The translations under genes and the position numbers were made by a program. Of a DNA stretch of 64,000 nt, positions 35,505 through 43,194 are shown in pieces. The stretch spans positions 62,001 through 126,000 of the forward strand of contig NZ_CP171363.1 of assembly GCF_046523945.1 (NCBI RefSeq), read 5' to 3'. Numbering within the stretch: the stretch's first letter is position 1; each line of letters starts with the position of its first letter. The notes beneath the pieces are model-generated. The model was not told where the DNA came from. It searched no databases and saw nothing but the letters and a program-made list of their open reading frames with translations. Source of the DNA: Faucicola mancuniensis (GTDB lineage: Bacteria; Pseudomonadota; Gammaproteobacteria; Pseudomonadales; Moraxellaceae).

Positions 35505-37673
35505 TTAAACATCATCTGACCATTGGTACAATCGCTGAATGTTTGGATAACCGAGTGAATTACGCAAGCCATGAATAATATCAGACAATTGTTCACGGCT
35601 TTCAATCACAAGGTGCAACAAGGTATAAGACGCACGCACATCAATTTTTTCAAAACCTGCATTGACTTCACGCACTTCAAAAATCGCTTGGCTCACCTGT
35701 TCATTGTCCAGCGATTGCCAAATTTTTAGCACCGCATCAAAGAAAAAGCGTTGTTTTTGGCTATCATTTTCAAACACCCTCCAATGTAGTGGCATGACTT
35801 GATACGGATTTTCTTTGCGAATTTCGTTCATAGAATAGCATTTATGACGGTGAACGACCAAGCCATTAGTGGATAAATGTCCGACAATTTTATCACCATA
35901 AATCGGGTGGCAACAACCAGAATAGTCCACTTCAAGCCCAGTCGCTTCAGCGATAAGGCTTTGTGGTTGGCGAGCATTGTGGGCGAGTGCTTGGTTTTGG
36001 GCAAGCTGTTCTGGCGTGAACAGGCGAGATGCCAAAATCTGTGGCAACAATGCCCCTGTGGTAACTTGTTCAAACAATCCGCTAGGCTCAGATACGCCAC
36101 GCCAATCCATCAGCATTTGCCATTCATCAGCGGTCAAATCGTCAATATTTCGCCCTTGATTTTTTAAGGCACGAGCAAAGGCATCACGCCCATGTTGTTG
36201 GCGTTGCTCTGGCGTTAGGGTTTTTAACCAACTGCGTAACGCACGGCGAGCTTTGTTGGTCGCCACAAAGCCCAGCCATTCGGCTTTGGGTTCGGCATTT
36301 TTGTCGGCTTCAATTTCCACATATTGCCCAGACTGTAGCACCGAGCCGAGTTTGGCTTTTTCGTTGTTGATATTTGCGCCTGTTGCGGTGTTGCCAAGGC
36401 TGGTGCTCACCGAATAAGCAAAATCCAACGCAGTCGCCCCACGTGGCAGTTCGTGAGCGTCGCCATTTGGCGTGTAGCAGACGATTTTATGCTCGTGCAA
36501 ATAATCAATCAATTTGTTCACAGTAGACAAGGCATCGTCTTCTAAGTTGTCTTTTTCTAACAACAAACCTTGCAAATTGCGAAGCGAAGCCTGCACCACC
36601 GAACGACTGACTGCCGAATTATTTTCGTCCATCAACGCCCCTAAACGTGAAGAACTCAACATTCGTTTGGTTAAAATCACCACCTCAATGGTATCAAATT
36701 CACGATGATAAGTCAGTTTTAACGACTGATTGCCCCCTGCCAGTGGCTTTCGGATATTATCATGAATGTCTTTGGGTGGAATGTTGTATTTTTTAATCAG
36801 ATAATTAGCTAAATTGTCGCAATCTTCCACATCGTCCACCACCATCATAAAGGCATAATGGTGCAAAAGCGTGCTAAAATCGCCACGATTTTTAAAAAAT
36901 TGGCGGTACAAATCTACCTTATTATCCACATCTCGCACTTCACCATTAATATTAAGTTTATTTAACACCAGATTTAAATAATTATGAATATTTTCAATGT
37001 GAAAACTGCGTCCCAAACCATGTTGTAACAGTTTATCCGACAGTTTGTTATACATTTCTGGGTCTAAATTGCGATAACACAAAATTTCAATATAATCGGC
37101 AATATCATTTAAACCTAACAGGCGAGCAAAGGGAATATAAAAATTCAGCGTTTCTTGGGCGGTGGAGCGTTGTTTTTCTGGGCGGACAGCGTCCATCGTG
37201 GACATATTGTGCAAGCGGTCGGCAAGTTTTACCACCAAAACATGGGGGTCTTCTAGCGTTGCGGTAAAAATTTTGTGAAATGTGCCAGCTTTGGTTAAAT
37301 TTTTGTCTTTATTTTTATCTGACTTTAGTTTGGTAACACCATCAACGATTTTTGCCACTTTTTCGCCAAACAGTTTGGTAATTTGTTCTTCGGTTACGTC
37401 TGTATCTTCTACCGTGTCGTGCAAAATTGCCGAAATAATCACATCAACATTGAGCCGAAACCCAGCCAAAATCTCCGCCACCGCAATGGGGTGCGTGATG
37501 TAAGGTTCGCCTGATTTGCGTTTGTCTTTGATGTGGGCTTTGTCGCCAAATTCACACGCCACCAAAATCTTTTGTTGGCTGTCAATCGGCAAATAACCCA
37601 CCGCACGCATCAAGGCAGACGTGGATTCTACCACCAGTGGGTGGCTTAATTTTGGCAAAGCGAGTGGATACAT
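35505..37673 (-). CDS. spoT: SpoT-type (p)ppGpp hydrolase with degenerate synthetase domain
   Basis: The 722-residue Rel/SpoT homologue keeps its hydrolase domain: ITHPIAVAEIL, ILHDTVEDT (the HDxxED motif) and VKLADRLHNM. The synthetase region (about residues 230-350) is eroded: the usual DIYAFR is HHYAFMM, GYQSLH is GNQSLK, EVQIRT is EVVILT, and the HWxYK motif is not seen. TGS (LPRGATALDFAYSVST), a zinc-finger-like C..CCHP segment and an ACT domain follow. So it should mainly remove (p)ppGpp. Downstream of rpoZ. Confidence 0.9.
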   Translation of the reverse strand: MYPLALPKLSHPLVVESTSALMRAVGYLPIDSQQKILVACEFGDKAHIKDKRKSGEPYITHPIAVAEILAGFRLNVDVIISAILHDTVEDTDVTEEQITKLFGEKVAKIVDGVTKLKSDKNKDKNLTKAGTFHKIFTATLEDPHVLVVKLADRLHNMSTMDAVRPEKQRSTAQETLNFYIPFARLLGLNDIADYIEILCYRNLDPEMYNKLSDKLLQHGLGRSFHIENIHNYLNLVLNKLNINGEVRDVDNKVDLYRQFFKNRGDFSTLLHHYAFMMVVDDVEDCDNLANYLIKKYNIPPKDIHDNIRKPLAGGNQSLKLTYHREFDTIEVVILTKRMLSSSRLGALMDENNSAVSRSVVQASLRNLQGLLLEKDNLEDDALSTVNKLIDYLHEHKIVCYTPNGDAHELPRGATALDFAYSVSTSLGNTATGANINNEKAKLGSVLQSGQYVEIEADKNAEPKAEWLGFVATNKARRALRSWLKTLTPEQRQQHGRDAFARALKNQGRNIDDLTADEWQMLMDWRGVSEPSGLFEQVTTGALLPQILASRLFTPEQLAQNQALAHNARQPQSLIAEATGLEVDYSGCCHPIYGDKIVGHLSTNGLVVHRHKCYSMNEIRKENPYQVMPLHWRVFENDSQKQRFFFDAVLKIWQSLDNEQVSQAIFEVREVNAGFEKIDVRASYTLLHLVIESREQLSDIIHGLRNSLGYPNIQRLYQWSDDV

Positions 37674-37727
37674 AAAATTCCCCTGATGTGTATTTTTGGC
37701 AAAAAAATTGATTCCCCTAAGGGCAAA

Positions 37728-37757
37728 AATGGCTGGAAAAATTACCAGCCATTTATA
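37728..37757 (-). terminator. hairpin between rpoZ and spoT
   Basis: Perfect AATGGCTGG / CCAGCCATT stem with an 8-base loop, about 55 bases before spoT. With no strong T run, it may be an attenuator or processing site. Confidence 0.5.
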
Positions 37758-37905
37758 AAATAAGATATCCTAATTTAAGATGATTTTTGCCAAAAAGTCA
37801 AGCGATTTTATCAAAAAAATGCAGAATTTTTTGTAATTATTTAGCCAACAAAAAAAGCCATCTTGCGACAGCTTTTTGACAATGTATTTTTGTGGGTTTT
37901 ATTGA

Positions 37906-38166
37906 TTAAAAACCATGACTGCTTGAGATGTTTAAATCCATGCGTGGTTTTGGGATTTCACGGTCTGGCTGATTTAAAATATCACGAGTTACCAAGCCAT
38001 CTGCGATTTCACGCAAAGCGATGACGGTTGGTTTGTCGTTTTCTGGGTTTACCATTGGCTCTGATGCCCCACGAGCGACTTGGCGAGCACGTTTGCTTGC
38101 GACCAAAATCAAATCAAAACGGTTATGAATGTTTGTTAAACAATCTTCTACAGTTACACGAGCCAT
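37906..38166 (-). CDS. rpoZ: RNA polymerase omega subunit
   Basis: Assembles RNA polymerase and forms part of a (p)ppGpp site. The 86-residue protein has the omega signature MARVTVEDCLTNIHNRFDLI, then ASKRARQVARGA and NDKPTVIALREIADG. AAAGG ribosome site. Upstream of spoT as in E. coli, but gmk is not adjacent. An AAAAAGC...GCTTTTT stem follows at about 37849-37876. Confidence 0.96.
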   Translation of the reverse strand: MARVTVEDCLTNIHNRFDLILVASKRARQVARGASEPMVNPENDKPTVIALREIADGLVTRDILNQPDREIPKPRMDLNISSSHGF

Positions 38167-38318
38167 GTTATTACCTTTAAATTACACAAAATTAAAACCG
38201 CCATTTTAACAAAGATTTTTTTAAAATGCTACAAAATAACTGTCTTTGCCACAAATTTTTTTTACTATTTTTGTGTTTTACGTTAAAATATTTCGATTGA
38301 AAGATTTTTGGAAAAAAT

Positions 38319-39485
38319 ATGTCTGAACTGCTCTTAAATCAAGATTTTGGCGTGCAAAATATCGCTGATAAAGACAATCCGTTGATTGACCGTCTAAGTC
38401 AGCAAGAATGGGAAGAACTCCGCCAACAAACCGCCCAAAAAAATCAAATAAATCATCATTTATTTGCCAGTTTTTTGTTTACCCCACCCAAACAGATTGT
38501 CAGTTTTGGGCGGTACGATATTGCCGATTTTGGCGATTTGTCCATGACAGATGATGAAGACATTGTTGAAAATCAAGCATTTGACGATGTTTCACAAGCG
38601 GATAATACAGATAATTTGTTAATGAATAATCCGCAAACAGTGCAACAAACCCCAATGCAAATGCCAGTGCAAGACGTAGTAAATGACAAACAAAAGCCGA
38701 TTATCAAAAAAGCCAAAAAAAGCCAAAGTTTGTCAAAATTAGAACAATTCAAATTAAAACGTCAAAATAAACAACAACTTGCCGAAGAAATCGCCAAAAA
38801 ACAAGCCGAAGAAGAAGCCGAACGCCAAGCTAAAATCGCTTACGCATTGGCAAATCCGACCATTCATGAAAGTTTGTTAAACCAAAAAAAATCCATGATT
38901 GATGAAAAACCTTTGGTACAAGACACATTTAGTGAATTGCAAAAAGATTTGCAAGTCATTGTTTTACCAGAACATTTAAGCGGTGCAGTACAAAAAGCCT
39001 ATGAGCAAGCGGTGCAAATTGTGCAACATTTTGACAATCCCAATGTTACCGAAGAACACCGTATCAAAGCCAAAGCCATTATCCAAAAAGTCGCCCAAGC
39101 CAATGTCAGCGATGCCATGCTTCGCCAAGCCTTGTGGTTGTTGCGTGGTGATAGTGATTTTGGCGTGGCAAAAAATAGTGAAGAAGGCTTAAAACTTGTG
39201 CAACAATCAGCAAAACTAGAAGACAGCCGAGCTGAAAAACTGCTAAGCAAGCTGTATTTTAGCGGTGAGTTGGTGGGTGTGAATACCGAACAGGGCAAAT
39301 ATTGGCTGATGCAATCGGCGTTGCATGGTCATGCAGAAGCCCAAAAGTTGCAACAAGCGTTTGTGATGACCGATACGCTCAAGCAAACTCGTGCCGATGA
39401 TGACGATTATCTCAAAAAAATGGCGATTGGTACGGCGGTGTTGGTATTGGTGGCGTTGATTATTATTTTTGCGGTGAAAATCTAA
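38319..39485 (+). CDS. tail-anchored Sel1-repeat-like protein
   Basis: A 388-residue protein without a signal peptide. Residues about 125-180 are a Lys/Glu/Gln-rich coiled coil (KLEQFKLKRQNKQQLAEEI). Residues about 275-345 hold two Sel1-type helical repeats (GVAKNSEEGLKLVQQSAK and VNTEQGKYWLMQSALHGHAEA). One membrane helix closes the chain (AIGTAVLVLVALIIIFAV). It is therefore probably anchored to the inner membrane with its domain in the cytoplasm. Role unknown. The stop codon touches the next ATG (TAAATG). Confidence 0.72.
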   Translation: MSELLLNQDFGVQNIADKDNPLIDRLSQQEWEELRQQTAQKNQINHHLFASFLFTPPKQIVSFGRYDIADFGDLSMTDDEDIVENQAFDDVSQADNTDNLLMNNPQTVQQTPMQMPVQDVVNDKQKPIIKKAKKSQSLSKLEQFKLKRQNKQQLAEEIAKKQAEEEAERQAKIAYALANPTIHESLLNQKKSMIDEKPLVQDTFSELQKDLQVIVLPEHLSGAVQKAYEQAVQIVQHFDNPNVTEEHRIKAKAIIQKVAQANVSDAMLRQALWLLRGDSDFGVAKNSEEGLKLVQQSAKLEDSRAEKLLSKLYFSGELVGVNTEQGKYWLMQSALHGHAEAQKLQQAFVMTDTLKQTRADDDDYLKKMAIGTAVLVLVALIIIFAVKI

Positions 39486-40121
39486 ATGTCAAATTTACAA
39501 TTACTTCAACAGTTAAAACAGCGAATCAATTGTTCATCGCCTGTCGCTTTACAGCTTTTAAAACAAACGGATAATGATTTGGCAAAAGCCGAACAATTGT
39601 TTCATGAACAAAATTTAGATTTTATTCAACAACAAGCCAACTGTGATAGGGAACTAGCCGAGAAATTTTATCATCGTTGTCAGCAAAATGTCGAAGAAGC
39701 CATTGCACAGGCTACAGGTTGGATTTTGCATGGGCGTATTAGCAAATCTGTGATTACAACGGCTGATGAAAAATATTCTGCTCATCCACATCGCCTTTGT
39801 TTTATTCTGACAGCAAGAGATAAAAATGATAGTCGTATCATGGATATTGATACGATTGAACAAACTTATACCATTATTCCGATTGAAGATGTGTGGGAGT
39901 ATTTATACAACAAAGAAGTCAATGTCTTTGATTTTCATGATGATTTTTCCCCATATTTTGACAATGATTTTAGCCTTGAGCAGATTGATACATTGGTGAA
40001 AAATTTACAAAATCTCACCCACACAGACCCAAAAGTTATGAAATTTTATCAAGAATTGATGAATTGGCTGATAAATTGTAAAAAATTTGCTCATCATTTA
40101 CAAATTTATGGCAATGTTTAA
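39486..40121 (+). CDS. hypothetical protein, 211 aa, UBA-like N-terminus
   Basis: Starts directly on the stop of the Sel1-like gene, so translation is probably coupled. The first 75 residues look like two small three-helix (UBA/EF-Ts-like) units: SSPVALQLLKQTDNDLAKAEQLF and DRELAEKFYHRCQQNVEEAIAQAT. The remainder is acidic and alpha/beta, with no known motif. The last 60 bases recur at 13.2 kb as a remnant. Confidence 0.65.
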   Translation: MSNLQLLQQLKQRINCSSPVALQLLKQTDNDLAKAEQLFHEQNLDFIQQQANCDRELAEKFYHRCQQNVEEAIAQATGWILHGRISKSVITTADEKYSAHPHRLCFILTARDKNDSRIMDIDTIEQTYTIIPIEDVWEYLYNKEVNVFDFHDDFSPYFDNDFSLEQIDTLVKNLQNLTHTDPKVMKFYQELMNWLINCKKFAHHLQIYGNV

Positions 40122-40149
40122 TTTGCATTTTTTCTATGTATTTTTCCCA

Positions 40150-40187
40150 CGCATCGACCCCAAAATAGCAAACATGGTTAAACATCA
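40150..40187 (-). pseudogene. tiny 3' remnant of an EamA transporter gene
   Basis: On the minus strand the bases read TMFAILGS, matching TMFAIYLGS at the end of the EamA fragment at 13.3 kb; about 30 bases are alike. No further part of the transporter is present. The order beside the preceding gene is the same as at 13.2 kb. Confidence 0.5.
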
Positions 40188-40189
40188 TT

Positions 40190-40220
40190 AAAAAAACGTG
40201 GCAAATTTACCACGTTTTTT
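40190..40220. terminator. bidirectional terminator before leuA
   Basis: Perfect stem AAAAAACGTGG / CCACGTTTTTT with an 8-base loop. Confidence 0.88.
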
Positions 40221-40239
40221 TATGATGTTTTATTAAATG

Positions 40240-41949
40240 TTAAACACCTGCCTGTGCCAACGCCGACAAGGTCGCTTTTAACATCGCCGACACCGTACTT
40301 GAGCAAGTACCAATACCAGAATAAATTTCACCATCAACATTTAACTGCAAATAACTCACCGCATTGGCATCGGTACTCGTCACATCGTTTTGGGTCAAGG
40401 CGTGTTCCGCATAATTAATCACATGGATATTTTTGCCCAACTGCTCGCTCACGCCAGCCACGAACGCTGACAACACGCCATTGCCTTTGCCATTAATCGC
40501 AAGCGTTTCGCCGTTTTTCACGATTTTACCATTAAACGTTACTTCGTTTTCATCATTGTTAATCTGATAATTTTGCAACGCCAATGTGTTTTGTTGTAAA
40601 TACGTTTTTTCAAAAATCGTGATAATATCGTCCGAAGTCAATTCAGTTTGACGGCTTTCCGCTTCATTTTGCACCACTCGGCTAAAGTCAATCTGCGTCC
40701 AACGTGGCAAGTTAAAACCAAAATCACGCTGTAAAATATACGCCACACCGCCCTTACCAGACTGACTGTTAATCCGCACCACGTCTTGATAGCCACGTCC
40801 GATATGTGCAGGGTCAATCGGCAAATACGCCACGTCCCACACGCCTTGCGTTTCTTCGCTGTGTTTTTCGTTAAAATCAAGCGATTTTTTAATCGCATCT
40901 TGGTGCGAACCGCTAAACGCAGTAAACACAAGCTCACCAACATATGGGTGGCGTGGGTGGATTGGCAATTGATTGCACTCGCTCACCACTTGGGCGATTT
41001 CGCTCATATTGCTAAAATCAAGCTCTGGATTGACCCCTTGACTGTACATATTCATCGCCATGACCATAATGTCCATGTTGCCTGTGCGTTCGCCATTGCC
41101 AAACAACGTCCCTTCAATACGGTCAGCCCCTGCCATTAGACCTAACTCACTCGCCGCCACCGCACAGCCACGGTCGTTGTGCGTGTGTAGGCTGACGATA
41201 ACGTGCTTACGCATTGGCAAGTTTTGGCAAAAATATTCCACTTGATCAGCATACACATTCGGCGTTGAGCTTTCAACAGTTGAAGGCAAGTTAAAAATCA
41301 CCTGTTGCCCCAAATCTGGTCGCCACACTTGACACACCGCATCGCACACGCTAACGGCAAAGTCGGTTTCCGTCTGTGAAAAACTCTCTGGCGAATACTC
41401 AAACACCCACTCGGTTTCTGGATATTCTTTTGCCAAATCACGCAAAAAAGTCGCCCCTTGCACCGCAATTTCGGTAATTTCGTCATAATTTTTTTGATAA
41501 ACTTTATCACGTTGTACTTTTGACGTAGAATTATAAACGTGGACAATCGCACGTCTTGCCCCTTTTAAACTCTCAAACGTACGGCGAATTAAGTGTTCAC
41601 GAGCCTGTACCAATACTTGCAACGTAACATCATCAGGCACATGACCGCCTTCAATCAACTGACGAGTAAAATCATACTCAACTTGTGCCGCAGACGGAAA
41701 ACCAATTTCAATTTCTTTAAAACCGACATCGACCAACGTTTTGAAAAAACGCATTTTTTGCTCAATGCTCATCGGCTCAATCAAGGCTTGATTGCCGTCT
41801 CGCAAATCCACCGAAGTCCAAATTGGGGCTTTAGTAATGGTTTTGTCGCACCAAGTACGGTTGGTAATTTTTGGAGCGAATGCAAATGGACGGTATTTTG
41901 TATAGTCAAATGCAGGATTTTTTGGCTGGGCTGTGTTTTTAGCTGACAT
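40240..41949 (-). CDS. leuA: 2-isopropylmalate synthase (long form)
   Basis: First committed step of leucine synthesis: acetyl-CoA plus 2-ketoisovalerate. The 569-residue protein has TSVDLRDGNQALIEPM with catalytic Arg/Asp, HVYNSTSKVQRDKV, SLHTHNDRGCAVAASELGL with the metal His pair and GNGERTGN. The C-terminal domain contains the leucine feedback region (GNGVLSAFVAGVS). Its size is that of the LeuA2 group. ATG 41949 has AGGA 8 bases upstream; the frame is open to 41997. Divergent from an Lrp-type regulator; no other leu gene is near. Confidence 0.96.
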   Translation of the reverse strand: MSAKNTAQPKNPAFDYTKYRPFAFAPKITNRTWCDKTITKAPIWTSVDLRDGNQALIEPMSIEQKMRFFKTLVDVGFKEIEIGFPSAAQVEYDFTRQLIEGGHVPDDVTLQVLVQAREHLIRRTFESLKGARRAIVHVYNSTSKVQRDKVYQKNYDEITEIAVQGATFLRDLAKEYPETEWVFEYSPESFSQTETDFAVSVCDAVCQVWRPDLGQQVIFNLPSTVESSTPNVYADQVEYFCQNLPMRKHVIVSLHTHNDRGCAVAASELGLMAGADRIEGTLFGNGERTGNMDIMVMAMNMYSQGVNPELDFSNMSEIAQVVSECNQLPIHPRHPYVGELVFTAFSGSHQDAIKKSLDFNEKHSEETQGVWDVAYLPIDPAHIGRGYQDVVRINSQSGKGGVAYILQRDFGFNLPRWTQIDFSRVVQNEAESRQTELTSDDIITIFEKTYLQQNTLALQNYQINNDENEVTFNGKIVKNGETLAINGKGNGVLSAFVAGVSEQLGKNIHVINYAEHALTQNDVTSTDANAVSYLQLNVDGEIYSGIGTCSSTVSAMLKATLSALAQAGV

Positions 41950-41982
41950 AGTTTTTCCTAAATAAAATGATAAAAAAATAAT

Positions 41983-42098
41983 ATAGGACTTACGCATTTT
42001 TTGGCGTAGGCTGGGTTTTTAACCCAGCAAATAAGCAATTTAACCATACTGGGCTAAAGCCACAGCCTATGTTTAATAAGTTTTTGCGTAAGTCCTAT
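41983..42098. repeat. 116-bp MITE-like element in the leuA / lrp control region
   Basis: Terminal inverted repeats ATAGGACTTACGCA (41983-41996) and TGCGTAAGTCCTAT (42085-42098), 14 bp perfect, flanked by T and A that could be a TA target duplication. Inside are further palindromes (CTGGGTTTTTAACCCAG and CTGGGCT). No coding capacity. Confidence 0.8.
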
Positions 42099-42226
42099 AA
42101 TAAAACTATTATAATCAATTTCTTTAACAAAAACTCTCTAATTTTTTCTAAATTTTTTATTAAAAATAGCTTTTTTCACCAATTTTTTGTAAAATATTGA
42201 TGAATTTCAACATTTCTAGGAAAATT

Positions 42227-42685
42227 ATGCAAAATTTAGACAATCTTGACAAAAAAATTCTTGCCGAATTACAAAAAAATGCTAAAATCAGTAACCTTGA
42301 GCTTGCCGAATTGGTAAACTTAAGTCCGACACCCTGTGCCAGACGTGTTAAACAGCTAGAAGACAACGGTTTTATTACAGGTTATTTTGCCAAAACTAAT
42401 CCACAAAAGTTTGGTTATCAGCTATCCGTTTTTATCGCCATTAGCATGGATAGGCACACAGCCGAGCGTTTTGAAAACTTTGAAAATGCGGTAAAAGAAT
42501 TTCCCGAAGTCGTCAGTTGTAGCATTGTAACAGGGCGGAGCGAAGATTATCTGATAAAGGCAATGGTGCGAGATATGGCACATTATGAAGAATTTTTGTT
42601 GCATCGTTTGAACCGCATTGAAGGCATTGCACAGGTGCATACCAGTTTTGAATTAAGAGAAGTTTTTTCTCGCAGTTTGATTTAA
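42227..42685 (+). CDS. Lrp/AsnC family transcriptional regulator
   Basis: The 152-residue protein has the N-terminal helix-turn-helix LDKKILAELQKNAKISNLELAE, then LSPTPCARRVKQLE, and the C-terminal RAM ligand domain (YQLSVFIAISMD and VVSCSIVTGRSEDYLIKAMV). It is divergent from leuA, so regulation of leuA by leucine or another amino acid is likely but inferred. ATG 42227 has AGGA 7 bases upstream; the in-frame ATG at 42197 has no such site. Confidence 0.87.
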   Translation: MQNLDNLDKKILAELQKNAKISNLELAELVNLSPTPCARRVKQLEDNGFITGYFAKTNPQKFGYQLSVFIAISMDRHTAERFENFENAVKEFPEVVSCSIVTGRSEDYLIKAMVRDMAHYEEFLLHRLNRIEGIAQVHTSFELREVFSRSLI

Positions 42686-42867
42686 ATCGGCTTGGCAATT
42701 TGGTCTAATAACTTTAACCGTTTTTGTTGTTCGTCATAGGCTTTTTTTTGGGTGCGGTAGATTTCATAGACGCACATTTCTTCACAGCCATTGTCACAAC
42801 ATTCCCAGTCTTCGGGGTATGTGGGTTCTTCTATTAACTTTTCGTTATTGGGTAGTTGTTGGGTCAT
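42682..42867 (-). CDS. small Cys-rich protein, oxidoreductase-like N-terminal domain
   Basis: A 61-residue protein with CCDNGCEEMCVYEIY in the middle, matching the short oxidoreductase-like domain of unknown role (pattern P..P..CC..GC..CV..IY). The cysteines could bind metal. ATG 42867 has GGAG 8 bases upstream. The gene overlaps the 3' end of the Lrp gene by 4 bases, tail to tail, and its ATG overlaps the restored stop of the upstream frameshifted gene. Confidence 0.72.
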   Translation of the reverse strand: MTQQLPNNEKLIEEPTYPEDWECCDNGCEEMCVYEIYRTQKKAYDEQQKRLKLLDQIAKPI

Positions 42868-43191
42868 TTTATTTCTCCAAGCCAAACATTACCTTTTGGC
42901 ACAACATAGCAACAATCATTGATATAATTTCTTTCTTTTGGAAATTCAATTTTTTTAGCGGTTTTTTTGACATTTTCAAACCATTTTTTCAAAATAAATG
43001 CCATTAGGTTTCATGTAGCGACTATTGGTTAAATTTAATCGTGAGAATGGATTGACCCAAAATTTGACATAATCACGATGATATTCAGTTAGATAATCCA
43101 AATCAAGGTTTTTGTTGTTTTCTACCCAAGTTTGAATATCTCGTAACCGTTTTTTTTGACCACGAATTTTTTTGTACTTAACTTTTTCCAT
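42864..43191 (-). pseudogene. hypothetical basic protein, frameshifted at an A6 tract
   Basis: From ATG 43191, 71 residues (MEKVKYKKIRGQKKRLRDI, ... MKPNGIYFEKMV) are open. If one A of the run at 42984-42989 is removed, the chain goes on as KWFENVKKTAKKIEFP, then NDCCYVVPKGNVWLGEIK, and ends at a TGA that overlaps the ATG of the next gene (ATGA). The total would be about 109 residues. The continuation and perfect coupling suggest that the longer form is ancestral. Function unknown. Lies 3 bases before mfd's end on the same strand. Confidence 0.55.
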
Positions 43192-43194
43192 TAT

